Source: JBMOLL01 sp049325415 (GTDB lineage Bacteria > Bacteroidota > Bacteroidia > Bacteroidales > GCA-2748055). Taken from it: a stretch of DNA of 12,534 nt. The DNA lies in assembly GCA_049325415.1 (NCBI GenBank), contig JBMOLL010000054.1, forward strand, positions 1-12,534, written 5' to 3'. Shown in pieces: positions 5,368 to 12,445 of the stretch (the stretch's first letter is position 1; each line of letters begins with the position of its first letter). The notes under the pieces are model-generated. The model had not been told where the DNA came from. It ran no database searches and saw nothing but the letters and a program-made list of their open reading frames with translations. The translations under genes and the position numbers were made by a program.

Positions 5368-6607
5368 GTCAGTGGTGAAGATTGTACTGAATACGATTGA
5401 GGAAGCGATTGAAGATATCCGCGATGGCAGGATTATCATCGTGGTGGATGATGAGGACCGCGAGAATGAGGGGGATTTTATTGCAGCCGCCGAGCTGACC
5501 ACCTCTGAAACTATAAATTTCATGGCCACCCACGGACGCGGGCTCATCTGTGCCGCGCTTACCGAGGAACGCTGCGATGAACTGGAGCTGCCGATGATGG
5601 TGGGCAATAACACCAGTTCGCATAATACGGCTTTCACCGTATCGGTCGACCTGCTGGGCCACGGGACCTCAACGGGGATCTCGGCCTCCGACCGGGCCAA
5701 GACGGTCCGCGCACTGGTCGACCCCTCGACCCGGCCCGAAGAACTCGGACGGCCCGGACATATCTTCCCGCTTCGTGCCAAACGCCTCGGCGTGCTCCGC
5801 CGTGCAGGTCATACCGAAGCAGCCGTCGACCTGACCCTTCTGGCCAACCTGAAGGCCGGTGGCGTGCTGGTGGAGATCATGAATGAAGACGGGACGATGG
5901 CCCGCCTGCCTCAGCTGGCAGAGATCGCCCGGAAATTCGGACTGAAGATCGTTACCATCAAGGACCTGATCTCGTACAGGCTCCGCTACGACTCGATCCT
6001 GGTGAAAGGCGTTGAGGTTAAACTGCCCACTGCCTACGGGGAGTTCAACCTGATCCCCTTTATCCAGAAATCGAACGGACTCGAACATGTAGCCCTCTAC
6101 AAAGGCACCTGGACCAGAGACGAGCCGGTGCTGGTGAGGGTGCATTCGTCGTGCGTAACGGGCGACATCTTCGGCAGTTACAAGTGCGACTGCGGCGACC
6201 AGTTGCACGAAGCCATGCGGATGATCGACGAAAAAGGACAGGGCGTGATCATTTACCTCAACCAGGAAGGCAGGGGGATCGGCCTGTATAATAAAATACT
6301 GGCTTACAAACTCCAGGAGGAAGGACGCGACACCGTGGAGGCCAACCTGGAACTGGGCTTTAAAGACGATGAGCGGGATTATGGTGTGGGTGCCGGGATG
6401 CTCCATGCCCTGGGGATCGGAAAGATCAGGCTGCTCTCGAATAACCCGGTGAAAAAAGCCGGACTGGAAGGCTATGGGATGGAGATCGTGGAGACCATTC
6501 CGCTGGTGATCCAGCCCAATCAGTATAACCAGTTCTATCTCGAGACCAAACGCGACAAGATGGGGCATTTCCTGCAGATTGCCCGCTACGAAAAATCCAG
6601 GGAATAA
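5342..6607 (+). CDS. ribBA: bifunctional DHBP synthase / GTP cyclohydrolase II
   Basis: A 421-residue fusion catalysing both entry steps of riboflavin synthesis. The RibB half (about 12-213) makes 3,4-dihydroxy-2-butanone 4-phosphate from ribulose 5-phosphate; the RibA half (about 214-410) opens GTP to the diaminopyrimidine. RibB motifs are DDEDRENEGD (36-45), THGRGLIC (63-70), TGISASDRA (111-119), RPGHIFPL (137-144) and AGHTEAAVDL (155-164), including the two key histidines H140 and H157. RibA shows the zinc cysteines C271, C282 and C284 in HSSCVTGDIFGSYKCDCG, the GTP-binding NQEGRGIGL (307-315) and the NNPVKKAGL loop (368-375). Both domains look intact, so both activities are expected. ATG 5342 gives MSGNQQ; an in-frame GTG six bases upstream is possible. 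The gene overlaps the GT2 gene by 26 bp and fmt by 1 bp. No FMN riboswitch is seen, since transcription starts far upstream. Confidence 0.96.
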   Translation: MSGNQQTDKSVVKIVLNTIEEAIEDIRDGRIIIVVDDEDRENEGDFIAAAELTTSETINFMATHGRGLICAALTEERCDELELPMMVGNNTSSHNTAFTVSVDLLGHGTSTGISASDRAKTVRALVDPSTRPEELGRPGHIFPLRAKRLGVLRRAGHTEAAVDLTLLANLKAGGVLVEIMNEDGTMARLPQLAEIARKFGLKIVTIKDLISYRLRYDSILVKGVEVKLPTAYGEFNLIPFIQKSNGLEHVALYKGTWTRDEPVLVRVHSSCVTGDIFGSYKCDCGDQLHEAMRMIDEKGQGVIIYLNQEGRGIGLYNKILAYKLQEEGRDTVEANLELGFKDDERDYGVGAGMLHALGIGKIRLLSNNPVKKAGLEGYGMEIVETIPLVIQPNQYNQFYLETKRDKMGHFLQIARYEKSRE

Positions 6608-7581
6608 TGGACCCGAAAGAACTTCGCATCGTTTACATGGGAACGCCGGAGTTCGCCATTGCCCCGCTCGAACGACTCCTTCAGGAAGGCTGCCGGCTTG
6701 CTGCCGTGGTGACGGCACCCAATAAGCCGGCCGGAAGGGGCAAAAAACTGCAAAGCCCTGCCATAAAGGAATACGCACAAAAAGCCGGTATCCCGGTGAT
6801 CCTTCAGCCGGAGAAGCTCCGCGACGAACAGTTTATCCGGAGCCTTCGGGACCTTAAACCCGACCTTTTCATCGTGGTGGCTTTTCGTATGCTGCCCGAG
6901 GTCGTATGGAATATGCCGCCCCTGGGCACGTTTAACCTGCATGCATCCCTCCTTCCGCAGTACCGGGGTGCCGCCCCCATCAACCATGCTGTGATCAACG
7001 GGGAGAAGGAGACCGGGCTCACGACTTTTATGATCGATCAGGAGATCGATACGGGGGCCGTCCTTCTGCAGGAGCGCCTGGCGATCGGACCGGATGAGAC
7101 GGCCGGTGAGCTGCACGACCGGATGATGACGCTGGGCGGGGAGCTCGTCTGGAAAACAGTGAGGATGATCGCTGCCGGTGATGTGAAGAAGATCCGTCAG
7201 GAGAGCCTGCCCGGAGCCGGAGAGCCGCTGAAACAGGCTCCGAGGATCTTCCGCGACGACTGTCACATCCGCTGGGCAAGACCCGCGGCAAAGGTGTTCA
7301 ACCAGATCCGGGGGCTCAGTCCCTACCCCGCCGCTTTCGCTGAACTGGTAACGGACGGGATGGAACCGGTAAACTTCAAGATCTTCAAAGCTGCCGTCAC
7401 GGCCAGGCGCTCATCCGACCATCCCGGGACCATTGAGAGCGACGGTCGGACCTACCTGCACGTCAACACTTCCGACTATCAGATAGCCATCCTGAGCCTG
7501 CAACAGGCCGGAAAAAAAAGACTGGATACGGTGGAATTCCTGCGGGGTTTCCAGGGGATCGACGGCTATTATTTCAGCTGA
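6607..7581 (+). CDS. fmt: methionyl-tRNA formyltransferase
   Basis: A 324-residue cytosolic enzyme that transfers a formyl group from 10-formyl-tetrahydrofolate to Met-tRNA(fMet) for initiation. The N-terminal Rossmann-type domain begins LRIVYMGTPEFA (6-17). The loop KPAGRGKK (40-47) contacts the tRNA acceptor. The active site is seen as FNLHASLLPQYRGAAP (109-124), with N110 and H112, and as IDQEIDTG (143-150), with D148. The C-terminal OB-like tRNA-binding domain runs from about 210 to the end. Length is normal for the family. The start ATG shares one base with the ribBA stop (TAATG), so translation is probably coupled. It is the last gene of the operon; its stop touches the stop of the opposing gene at 7582. 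Confidence 0.96.
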   Translation: MDPKELRIVYMGTPEFAIAPLERLLQEGCRLAAVVTAPNKPAGRGKKLQSPAIKEYAQKAGIPVILQPEKLRDEQFIRSLRDLKPDLFIVVAFRMLPEVVWNMPPLGTFNLHASLLPQYRGAAPINHAVINGEKETGLTTFMIDQEIDTGAVLLQERLAIGPDETAGELHDRMMTLGGELVWKTVRMIAAGDVKKIRQESLPGAGEPLKQAPRIFRDDCHIRWARPAAKVFNQIRGLSPYPAAFAELVTDGMEPVNFKIFKAAVTARRSSDHPGTIESDGRTYLHVNTSDYQIAILSLQQAGKKRLDTVEFLRGFQGIDGYYFS

Positions 7582-8082
7582 TCAGTTTCTCTTTTTCCGG
7601 GCCCGGTCGGTCTTGCGGAGATGCTTCAGATTCAGCTCCACACCTGCGCTGTAAAGGTAATAAAGCCTTACGGCGGATATGAACTGCAGCTGGTAGGGAC
7701 GGGAATATCTCCCCGAAACAAAATACTCGTAATTATAGTCTTCGATATCGCCCATGGTGAGAGATTCAGGCCGACGGCCCTCAAAATGGGCAAAAAAACG
7801 ACGGAGCATGAAAAGATAACTCGAACAGGATTTCTTGCTGTAGTCATGAGCGACCAGGTAAGTACGGAATCCTTCCAGATCGGCTGTCCCCGGTTTTTTC
7901 TGCCCCGATTTCAGCCAGGAACTCAAAAGCGCAAAGAAATCGAAGGAATGCTGTCGCGCTGCAGGAGCCTGCTTCTTTTTCCGGACCTCCGGTATGCCGA
8001 CCGGAGCAAAATCAATCCTCGTCTGCCGTCCGTCGGGCAGCGGCGCCTCCCTTCCTATACAGACCCCGGGTTGCATAAGCAT
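7582..8082 (-). CDS. orphan core-binding (SAM-like) domain protein, recombinase-related
   Basis: A 166-residue basic protein. Residues about 65-155 resemble the N-terminal core-binding domain of XerC/D-like tyrosine recombinases: an opening helix with FRTYLVAHDYSKKSCSSYLFMLRRFFAHF (72-100), then LTMGDIEDYNYEYFV (108-122) and a closing helix FISAVRLYYLYSAGVEL (134-150). The C-terminus is basic (KTDRARKKRN) and stops where the catalytic domain would begin. The Arg-His-Arg-Tyr active-site residues are therefore absent and cannot be found downstream, where fmt occupies the other strand. Residues 1-55 are low in recognisable features. It may bind DNA without cutting it, or be a degraded recombinase kept open by chance. 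The promoter at 8105-8135 favours real expression. ATG 8082 is used; a second ATG lies two codons in. Confidence 0.7.
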   Translation of the reverse strand: MLMQPGVCIGREAPLPDGRQTRIDFAPVGIPEVRKKKQAPAARQHSFDFFALLSSWLKSGQKKPGTADLEGFRTYLVAHDYSKKSCSSYLFMLRRFFAHFEGRRPESLTMGDIEDYNYEYFVSGRYSRPYQLQFISAVRLYYLYSAGVELNLKHLRKTDRARKKRN

Positions 8083-8104
8083 GGAATTTTGGATTAGGTC
8101 TGAT

Positions 8105-8135
8105 CAAAGTTACGACCTGCCGCAATGATTGTAAA
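8105..8135 (-). promoter_or_regulatory. promoter of the orphan core-binding gene
   Basis: On the minus strand TAACTTTG (8112-8105) matches the -7 consensus TAnnTTTG exactly. TTTA (8135-8132), close to the -33 TTTG, lies 19 bp upstream, the expected distance. Transcription would start near 8098-8100, leaving a leader of about 16-18 nt before ATG 8082. Confidence 0.62.
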
Positions 8136-8179
8136 GTTTTGAATGTCAAAATGATTAACAAGTTGTGAACAAGAGGGAG

Positions 8180-8200
8180 TGATGGGTGATGAGTGATGGA
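8180..8200. repeat. short GTGATG direct repeats
   Basis: The stretch around 8180-8199 repeats GTGATG-like hexamers three times. A similar GTGAG-rich run occurs at 8292-8318 on the other side of the neighbouring inverted repeat. Low-complexity runs like this often flank intergenic palindromes in this phylum. No function is evident. Confidence 0.5.
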
Positions 8201-8212
8201 TAAACGGAATAA

Positions 8213-8291
8213 CCACGGAGACACGGAGTACACTGAGTTACACTGAGGTGCTTTCTCTGTGTTTCTCCATGCTCTCTGTGACTCTGTGGTG
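8213..8291. repeat. degenerate intergenic inverted repeat ('ccacggagacacggag' type)
   Basis: The left arm starts CCACGGAGACACGGAG and the right arm, read on the minus strand, starts CCACAGAGTCACAGAG. The arms pair with G-U tolerance over about 16 bp, and further CACTGAG/CTCTGTG units lie inside. This CACGGAGA/CACAGAGA family is a common dispersed intergenic repeat in many environmental bacterial genomes (general knowledge, not searched here). It sits between the two minus-strand genes and separates their transcripts. Frames read through it give spurious peptides. Confidence 0.65.
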
Positions 8292-8328
8292 AAGGTGAGT
8301 GAGGTGAGAAAAGTGAGAGGGGTCCGGA

Positions 8329-9357
8329 TCACCCCCCAAACTCAAACCTCATCTCCACATCCTCCGGTTCTTCTTCCTCTTCCGGACGAAGTTTCAGCAG
8401 GGGCTCGCGGCGCGGATGGCGGAGGTAGATCTCATCGCCGGGCCGTGGTTCCTCACCTTCGATCATCTGGTTGCGCTCCAGGAGCTTATCGAGCCTTATG
8501 GCATACTTCTGTGAGATCGACCGCATGCTCTCTCCCTCCTGAACCCTGTGCACCTCAAAGCCTGCGGCAGCCTTGTTGCGCTTGGGCTGGAGATAGATAT
8601 AATCTCCCGGAGTGATGTTATCGTCCCTTGACAACTCGTTATAGCGGTAGATCTCGTTGGGATAAAGCTTCATCTCGTCGCGCAGCGTTTGCGGCGTATC
8701 GCCGGTACGGGCAATGATGTATTCCACCTGGTTATTGACCAGCACTTCCCTGCCACTTTCAGTGAAACCGGCCTTATGTGAGGAGCGTCCGGCCCGCTGT
8801 TCCTTCGTGGGAACGCCGTTGGAAGCCAGTACCTCGAGATCGTAGCGATGCAAATCGTTCTCTTCAATAATCTTGATGAGTTTCTCGGCATAGGTCGGAC
8901 TGGTGGCATAGCCGGCCTTTTTCAGCCCATGGGCCCAGCCGCGGTAATCATCCGGCCTCAGTTCAAAAAGCTCTGCGTAACGCTGCTTGGTGGTGAGAAA
9001 ATCGGAGTGATCAACAAAAGACTGATCGGCCGATTTATACTGCCGGAAACATTCGTTCAGCGCATCATCGTCGTGATAGATCTTCCTCCCCTGCCAGTCG
9101 TCGTGGCATTTGATCCCGAAGTGGTTGTTCCCTTCGGTTGCCAGTCGGCTGTTGCCGTTATCCGATTCCAGGCAGCCCTGCGCCAGGGTGATGCTGGCCG
9201 GGATCCCCGTGCGCTTCATCTCCCGCATGGCAATGGGCGCATATTTTTCGATATAGGCCTGACGGGTTGCCTTTGACGGTGCCTGAGCGTGCAGCAGGGT
9301 GCCGGCAACAAGAAAGAACAGTACAGGGAGGATGGCGTGCTTCATATCCATTTTCAT
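8329..9357 (-). CDS. secreted glucosaminidase (GH73-like) with two LysM domains
   Basis: A 342-residue exported peptidoglycan hydrolase. A signal peptide covers about residues 5-25 (KHAILPVLFFLVAGTLLHAQ). The glucosaminidase (FlgJ-like) domain spans about 33-170. It has ITLAQGCLESDNGNSRLA (56-73), in which E64 is the expected catalytic acid, followed by NNHFGIKC (77-84), YKSADQSFVDHSDFL (107-121) and GWAHGLKKAGYATSPTYAEKL (140-160). Two LysM modules, about 212-256 and 268-313, would hold it on glycan strands. The tail is acidic (EEEEEPEDVEM). It probably cleaves beta-1,4 bonds next to N-acetylglucosamine during wall turnover or cell separation. Three candidate ATGs lie at codons 1, 3 and 5; the last gives the most typical signal peptide. 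It is transcribed away from the MATE gene. Confidence 0.9.
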   Translation of the reverse strand: MKMDMKHAILPVLFFLVAGTLLHAQAPSKATRQAYIEKYAPIAMREMKRTGIPASITLAQGCLESDNGNSRLATEGNNHFGIKCHDDWQGRKIYHDDDALNECFRQYKSADQSFVDHSDFLTTKQRYAELFELRPDDYRGWAHGLKKAGYATSPTYAEKLIKIIEENDLHRYDLEVLASNGVPTKEQRAGRSSHKAGFTESGREVLVNNQVEYIIARTGDTPQTLRDEMKLYPNEIYRYNELSRDDNITPGDYIYLQPKRNKAAAGFEVHRVQEGESMRSISQKYAIRLDKLLERNQMIEGEEPRPGDEIYLRHPRREPLLKLRPEEEEEPEDVEMRFEFGG

Positions 9358-9571
9358 ATCCGCTAAAATAGCGATCTATGTATTTAAACCCGATTTGAGT
9401 TGTTAACATTGTGTAGAGCATGTCCGTGCCCTCATTTTTCTCATTGCACTGTCCCCGGTTGTCGGTCGTTTCTGCAGTCGGAAGGCGGTGATCCCGGTAA
9501 AAAAAATGCCTGCGCGATCCAGCGTCTGAATGTGAATATAAAAATTGTTCAAGGGTTAAATAAATACTGAC

Positions 9572-9579
9572 TACTTTTG
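9572..9579 (+). promoter_or_regulatory. -7 box of the MATE gene
   Basis: TACTTTTG matches TAnnTTTG exactly and ends only 8 bases before the ATG at 9588. A TTG at 9545-9547 is the nearest -33-like element but is 24 bp away, longer than usual. Use of this box would give a nearly leaderless mRNA. Confidence 0.5.
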
Positions 9580-9587
9580 CAGTACAA

Positions 9588-10994
9588 ATGGACGCAACAG
9601 AAAAATCGGGAACACTTACAGAGCAGCAGGGAACACCGCTGTCGCTGGGAACCGGGGATATCTTCCGGCTGCTGCTGCAGTATGCCATCCCTTCGGTCAT
9701 TGCCATGACGGCTTCCTCGCTGTACAATATTACCGACAGCGTATTCATTGGTCTGGGAGTGGGTGCCCTGGCCATTTCCGGTCTCACGATCACCTTCCCG
9801 CTGATGAACCTGGCGGCCGCCTTCGGATCACTGGTGGGTGCGGGAGCTGCGACCCTGATGTCGATCAGGCTGGGCCAGAAGGATTACTCCATGGCCAACC
9901 GGATCCTGGGCAATGTATTCACCCTGAACCTTATCCTGGGCAGCGCCTTCACCCTGCTGGTACTGCTCTTCCTGGATCCCATCCTGCTCTTTTTCGGTGC
10001 CAGTGAAGCCACGCTCCCTTACGCTCATGAATACATGGTGGTGATCCTGCTCGGCAATGTCGTCACGCATATGTACCTGGGGCTGAATGCCATGCTTCGT
10101 GCCACCGGCAGTCCGAGGAAAGCCATGCTGGCCACCATCCTCACGGTCATTATCAACCTGGTGCTCACTCCATTCTTTATCTACGTCCTGAAGATGGGGA
10201 TCAAAGGAGCTGCCCTTGCTACGATCATCTCCCAGGTGCTCATGCTGACCTGGCAGATCAGCATTTTCAGTAATAAAAGCCATTTTATCCACCTGCAGAA
10301 AGGCATTTTCCGTCTGAAAGCCCGCATCGTCAAAGATACTTTCTCCATCGGGCTGGCACCTTTTCTGATGAACGCCGTAGCCAGCGGCATCGTCATTGTG
10401 CTAAACCACGCCCTGCTCCGGCACGGTGGTGATCTGGCTGTGGGTGCCTTCGGGATCGTTAACCGGGTTGCCTTCCTTTTTGCAATGATTGTTTTCGGCA
10501 TCAACCAGGGGATGCAGCCCATCGCCGGCTATAATTTCGGGGCGAAACTCTACGGAAGGGTGAACAGCGTCCTGAAGCAGACCATCCTTCTTGCCACGGC
10601 TGTGACCAGTCTCGGATTCGTACTGGCTGAAATCTTTCCGCAGGCCATCGTTTCGCTTTTCACCCGGGATGAAGAATTGATCGGTATTGCCATCCCTGCA
10701 GTAAGGATCGTATTCATCTTCTTCCCGATCGTCGGGTTCCAGATGGTTACCTCGAATTTCTTCCAGAGCATCGGCATGGCCGGGAAAGCCATTTTTATGT
10801 CGCTTTCACGGCAGCTGTTCTTTCTTCTGCCGGGCCTGCTCATTCTGCCTCATTTTTTTCAGCTCCCCGGAGTCTGGTACAGCATGCCTGCCGCCGATCT
10901 GCTGTCGTCGCTCATCGCTGCCGGAATGCTGTACAGTCATTACCGCAGTTTCCGCCGGCTCGAAATGACAGAACTTAAAAATACCACCTTATGA
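9588..10994 (+). CDS. MATE family efflux transporter
   Basis: A 468-residue polytopic inner-membrane protein of the multidrug and toxic compound extrusion family, a sodium- or proton-driven antiporter. It has about 12 hydrophobic segments in two homologous halves. The first half begins QYAIPSVIAMTASSLYNITDSVFIGLGVGALAISGLT, the classic N-terminal MATE signature; the second begins at DTFSIGLAPFLMNAVASGIVIVLNHALLRHGG and contains FGINQGMQPIAGYNFGAKLYGRV. Length is typical (440-470). The hydrophilic lead before the first helix is about 25 residues. The family fold resembles MepA/DinF-type exporters; the substrate cannot be predicted. The 3' end overlaps the next gene by ATGA, so the two are probably one operon. 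Confidence 0.94.
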   Translation: MDATEKSGTLTEQQGTPLSLGTGDIFRLLLQYAIPSVIAMTASSLYNITDSVFIGLGVGALAISGLTITFPLMNLAAAFGSLVGAGAATLMSIRLGQKDYSMANRILGNVFTLNLILGSAFTLLVLLFLDPILLFFGASEATLPYAHEYMVVILLGNVVTHMYLGLNAMLRATGSPRKAMLATILTVIINLVLTPFFIYVLKMGIKGAALATIISQVLMLTWQISIFSNKSHFIHLQKGIFRLKARIVKDTFSIGLAPFLMNAVASGIVIVLNHALLRHGGDLAVGAFGIVNRVAFLFAMIVFGINQGMQPIAGYNFGAKLYGRVNSVLKQTILLATAVTSLGFVLAEIFPQAIVSLFTRDEELIGIAIPAVRIVFIFFPIVGFQMVTSNFFQSIGMAGKAIFMSLSRQLFFLLPGLLILPHFFQLPGVWYSMPAADLLSSLIAAGMLYSHYRSFRRLEMTELKNTTL

Positions 10995-11614
10995 AAGACA
11001 AATTCCACATCACCGTGGGCCGGCAGATCGGCAGCGGCGGACATGAGATCGGGGAAAAACTGGCCGGAGAACTGGGGATTGCCTTCTACGACCGGGAACT
11101 GATCAACATCGCCGCAAAGCAAAGCGGCCTGGGTAAAGAATCTTTCGAAGATGCCGAGGAGAAAAAATCCTTTTCGCTACTGGCCGGTTTCCCATGGTTT
11201 GGAGGAAATGCGGAGGAGTTTCCGGTGAACAGCTACCTGGGCAACGAAAACCTTTTTAAGATACAAAGCGATGTGATCCGGGACCTGGCCGGCAAAGAAT
11301 CGGCCGTATTCGTCGGACGCTGCGCCGATTATGTCCTGAGTGAGTTCCCGGCCTGCCTGAACCTTTTTATCTGCGCCGACACCGGTGACCGTATCCGCAG
11401 GATCAGCGAAAGAAGGTCGCTGACCGAAAGCAAGGCACTGGAATACCTTGAGAAGATGGATAAGCGAAGAGCAGCCTACTATAATTTTTACAGCAATAAA
11501 ACCTGGGGAGAGGCCTCATCCTACCATCTCTGCATCAATTCGTCGGTTTTCGGGATCGACCAGACCGTTGAACTGATCCGCCATTACGTGGAAAAACGGT
11601 TTGCGTTGAAATAA
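10991..11614 (+). CDS. cytidylate-kinase-like family protein
   Basis: A 207-residue P-loop protein of the cytidylate-kinase-like family (Cytidylate_kin_2), distinct from housekeeping cmk. The nucleotide-binding loop is GRQIGSGGHEIG (10-21). FYDRELINIAA (32-42) is a family signature, followed by VFVGRCADYVL (107-117), FICADTGDRIRRI (126-138) and KMDKRRAAYYNFYSNKTWG (155-173), which supply the lid and base-binding parts. Family members often occur near or fused to transporters in anaerobes, and many have no proven substrate. Kinase activity on CMP is likely by fold but not shown. The ATGA overlap with the MATE gene implies coupled translation. The downstream cytidine deaminase, 258 bp away, shares a nucleotide theme but appears to have its own transcript. 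Confidence 0.88.
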   Translation: MKDKFHITVGRQIGSGGHEIGEKLAGELGIAFYDRELINIAAKQSGLGKESFEDAEEKKSFSLLAGFPWFGGNAEEFPVNSYLGNENLFKIQSDVIRDLAGKESAVFVGRCADYVLSEFPACLNLFICADTGDRIRRISERRSLTESKALEYLEKMDKRRAAYYNFYSNKTWGEASSYHLCINSSVFGIDQTVELIRHYVEKRFALK

Positions 11615-11783
11615 CAACCTGTCCCGGCAAATTCTTGCCCCCACCGGCATAAATCATTACATTATCCTGATTTACATATTTTTACATTACTTTTCCCGGT
11701 AGAAGAGTATCGCAGTCCCGGCAAGGAATCGGACCACTGGCTGTATTCTGGCCCCACCACATGTGAAAATCCGGGGAAAACTT

Positions 11784-11791
11784 TACCTTTA
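11784..11791 (+). promoter_or_regulatory. weak -7-like box in the cdd upstream region
   Basis: TACCTTTA differs from TAnnTTTG at one position. It lies about 80 bp before the cdd ATG within a 258-bp gap that has no clear terminator for the preceding gene. The evidence is weak. Confidence 0.25.
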
Positions 11792-11872
11792 CATCCCTGA
11801 ACGTAGGCTGTACTGAAGGATCAGACAGGATTCAGTTCAGTTTCTCAACGGAAAAACTGATAAAAAACGGAC

Positions 11873-12355
11873 ATGAAAGTTGAAGAAATAAGAATACTGG
11901 TTCACGAGTATACAAGTGCCGGCGAATTGCCAGAAGATAGCCGGGACCTGGTCGAACAGGCCAGGGAAGCTTCACGCAGAGCCTATGCCCCTTACTCCCA
12001 GTTCCGGGTCGGTGCAGCCGTGCAACTTGAAAACGGTGAGATCATTACAGGTAACAACCAGGAAAATTCGGCCTACCCTTCGGGCCTGTGCGCCGAGCGT
12101 GTGGCCCTGTTCTATGCCGGTTCAAGATTTCCCGGGGTAGCCGTAGTTAAAATGGCCATTGCCGCCTTTCACAAGGAAAAATACCTCACCCATCCGGTAT
12201 ATCCCTGCGGCGACTGCCGGCAGGTGATGCTGGAATATGAACTGAGAGGGAAACAACCGATCCAGGTGATCCTGTACGGAAGTGAAAAGATCCAGGTCGT
12301 AAAAAGCACAAAAGATCTGCTTCCCCTGCCCTTTATCGACGATTTCGGACTGTAA
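11873..12355 (+). CDS. cdd: cytidine deaminase
   Basis: A 160-residue cytosolic zinc enzyme that deaminates cytidine and deoxycytidine to uridine and deoxyuridine in pyrimidine salvage. Zinc ligands and catalytic acid are plain: SGLCAERVALF (70-80) with C73 and E75, and PCGDCRQVMLE (111-121) with C112 and C115. The substrate-binding stretch APYSQFRVGAAV (39-50) and GNNQENSAYP (60-69) also match. Three zinc cysteines and a short length identify the homotetrameric type. The C-terminus LLPLPFIDDFGL is typical of this family. ATG 11873 starts just before the first conserved helix. It stands alone in this window, between a 258-bp gap and a downstream hairpin. Confidence 0.96.
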   Translation: MKVEEIRILVHEYTSAGELPEDSRDLVEQAREASRRAYAPYSQFRVGAAVQLENGEIITGNNQENSAYPSGLCAERVALFYAGSRFPGVAVVKMAIAAFHKEKYLTHPVYPCGDCRQVMLEYELRGKQPIQVILYGSEKIQVVKSTKDLLPLPFIDDFGL

Positions 12356-12418
12356 ATCAGGAATTTATCCGAACCTATTAAAACAAGTTGACACGTTGCG
12401 GTCCCTTTCCCGATAGCC

Positions 12419-12445
12419 CCTAAAATCCGCAATTCGGATTTTAGG
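12419..12445. repeat. perfect 11-bp stem hairpin downstream of cdd
   Basis: CCTAAAATCCG (12419-12429) pairs exactly with CGGATTTTAGG (12435-12445) around a CAATT loop. No T-run follows on the plus strand (ATTAATAAAATT), so it is only a possible cdd terminator. Just upstream, TTCCCGATAGC (12408-12417) equals one half of the palindrome found in the tRNA relic at 671-688. Confidence 0.55.

Noticed and set aside
5669..6778. A 369-codon minus-strand open frame opposite ribBA and fmt
   Set aside because: It spans the end of ribBA and the start of fmt, both intact; its length is explained by GC-rich codon bias on the coding strand.
7597..7606. CCGGGCCCGG palindrome as an fmt terminator
   Set aside because: The stem is short, lies inside the opposing coding region, and no T-run follows it on the plus strand.
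8012..8332. A 106-codon minus-strand frame through the intergenic inverted repeat
   Set aside because: Its peptide derives from the CACGGAGA-type repeat and the GTGAG run, and it overlaps the start of the orphan core-binding gene.
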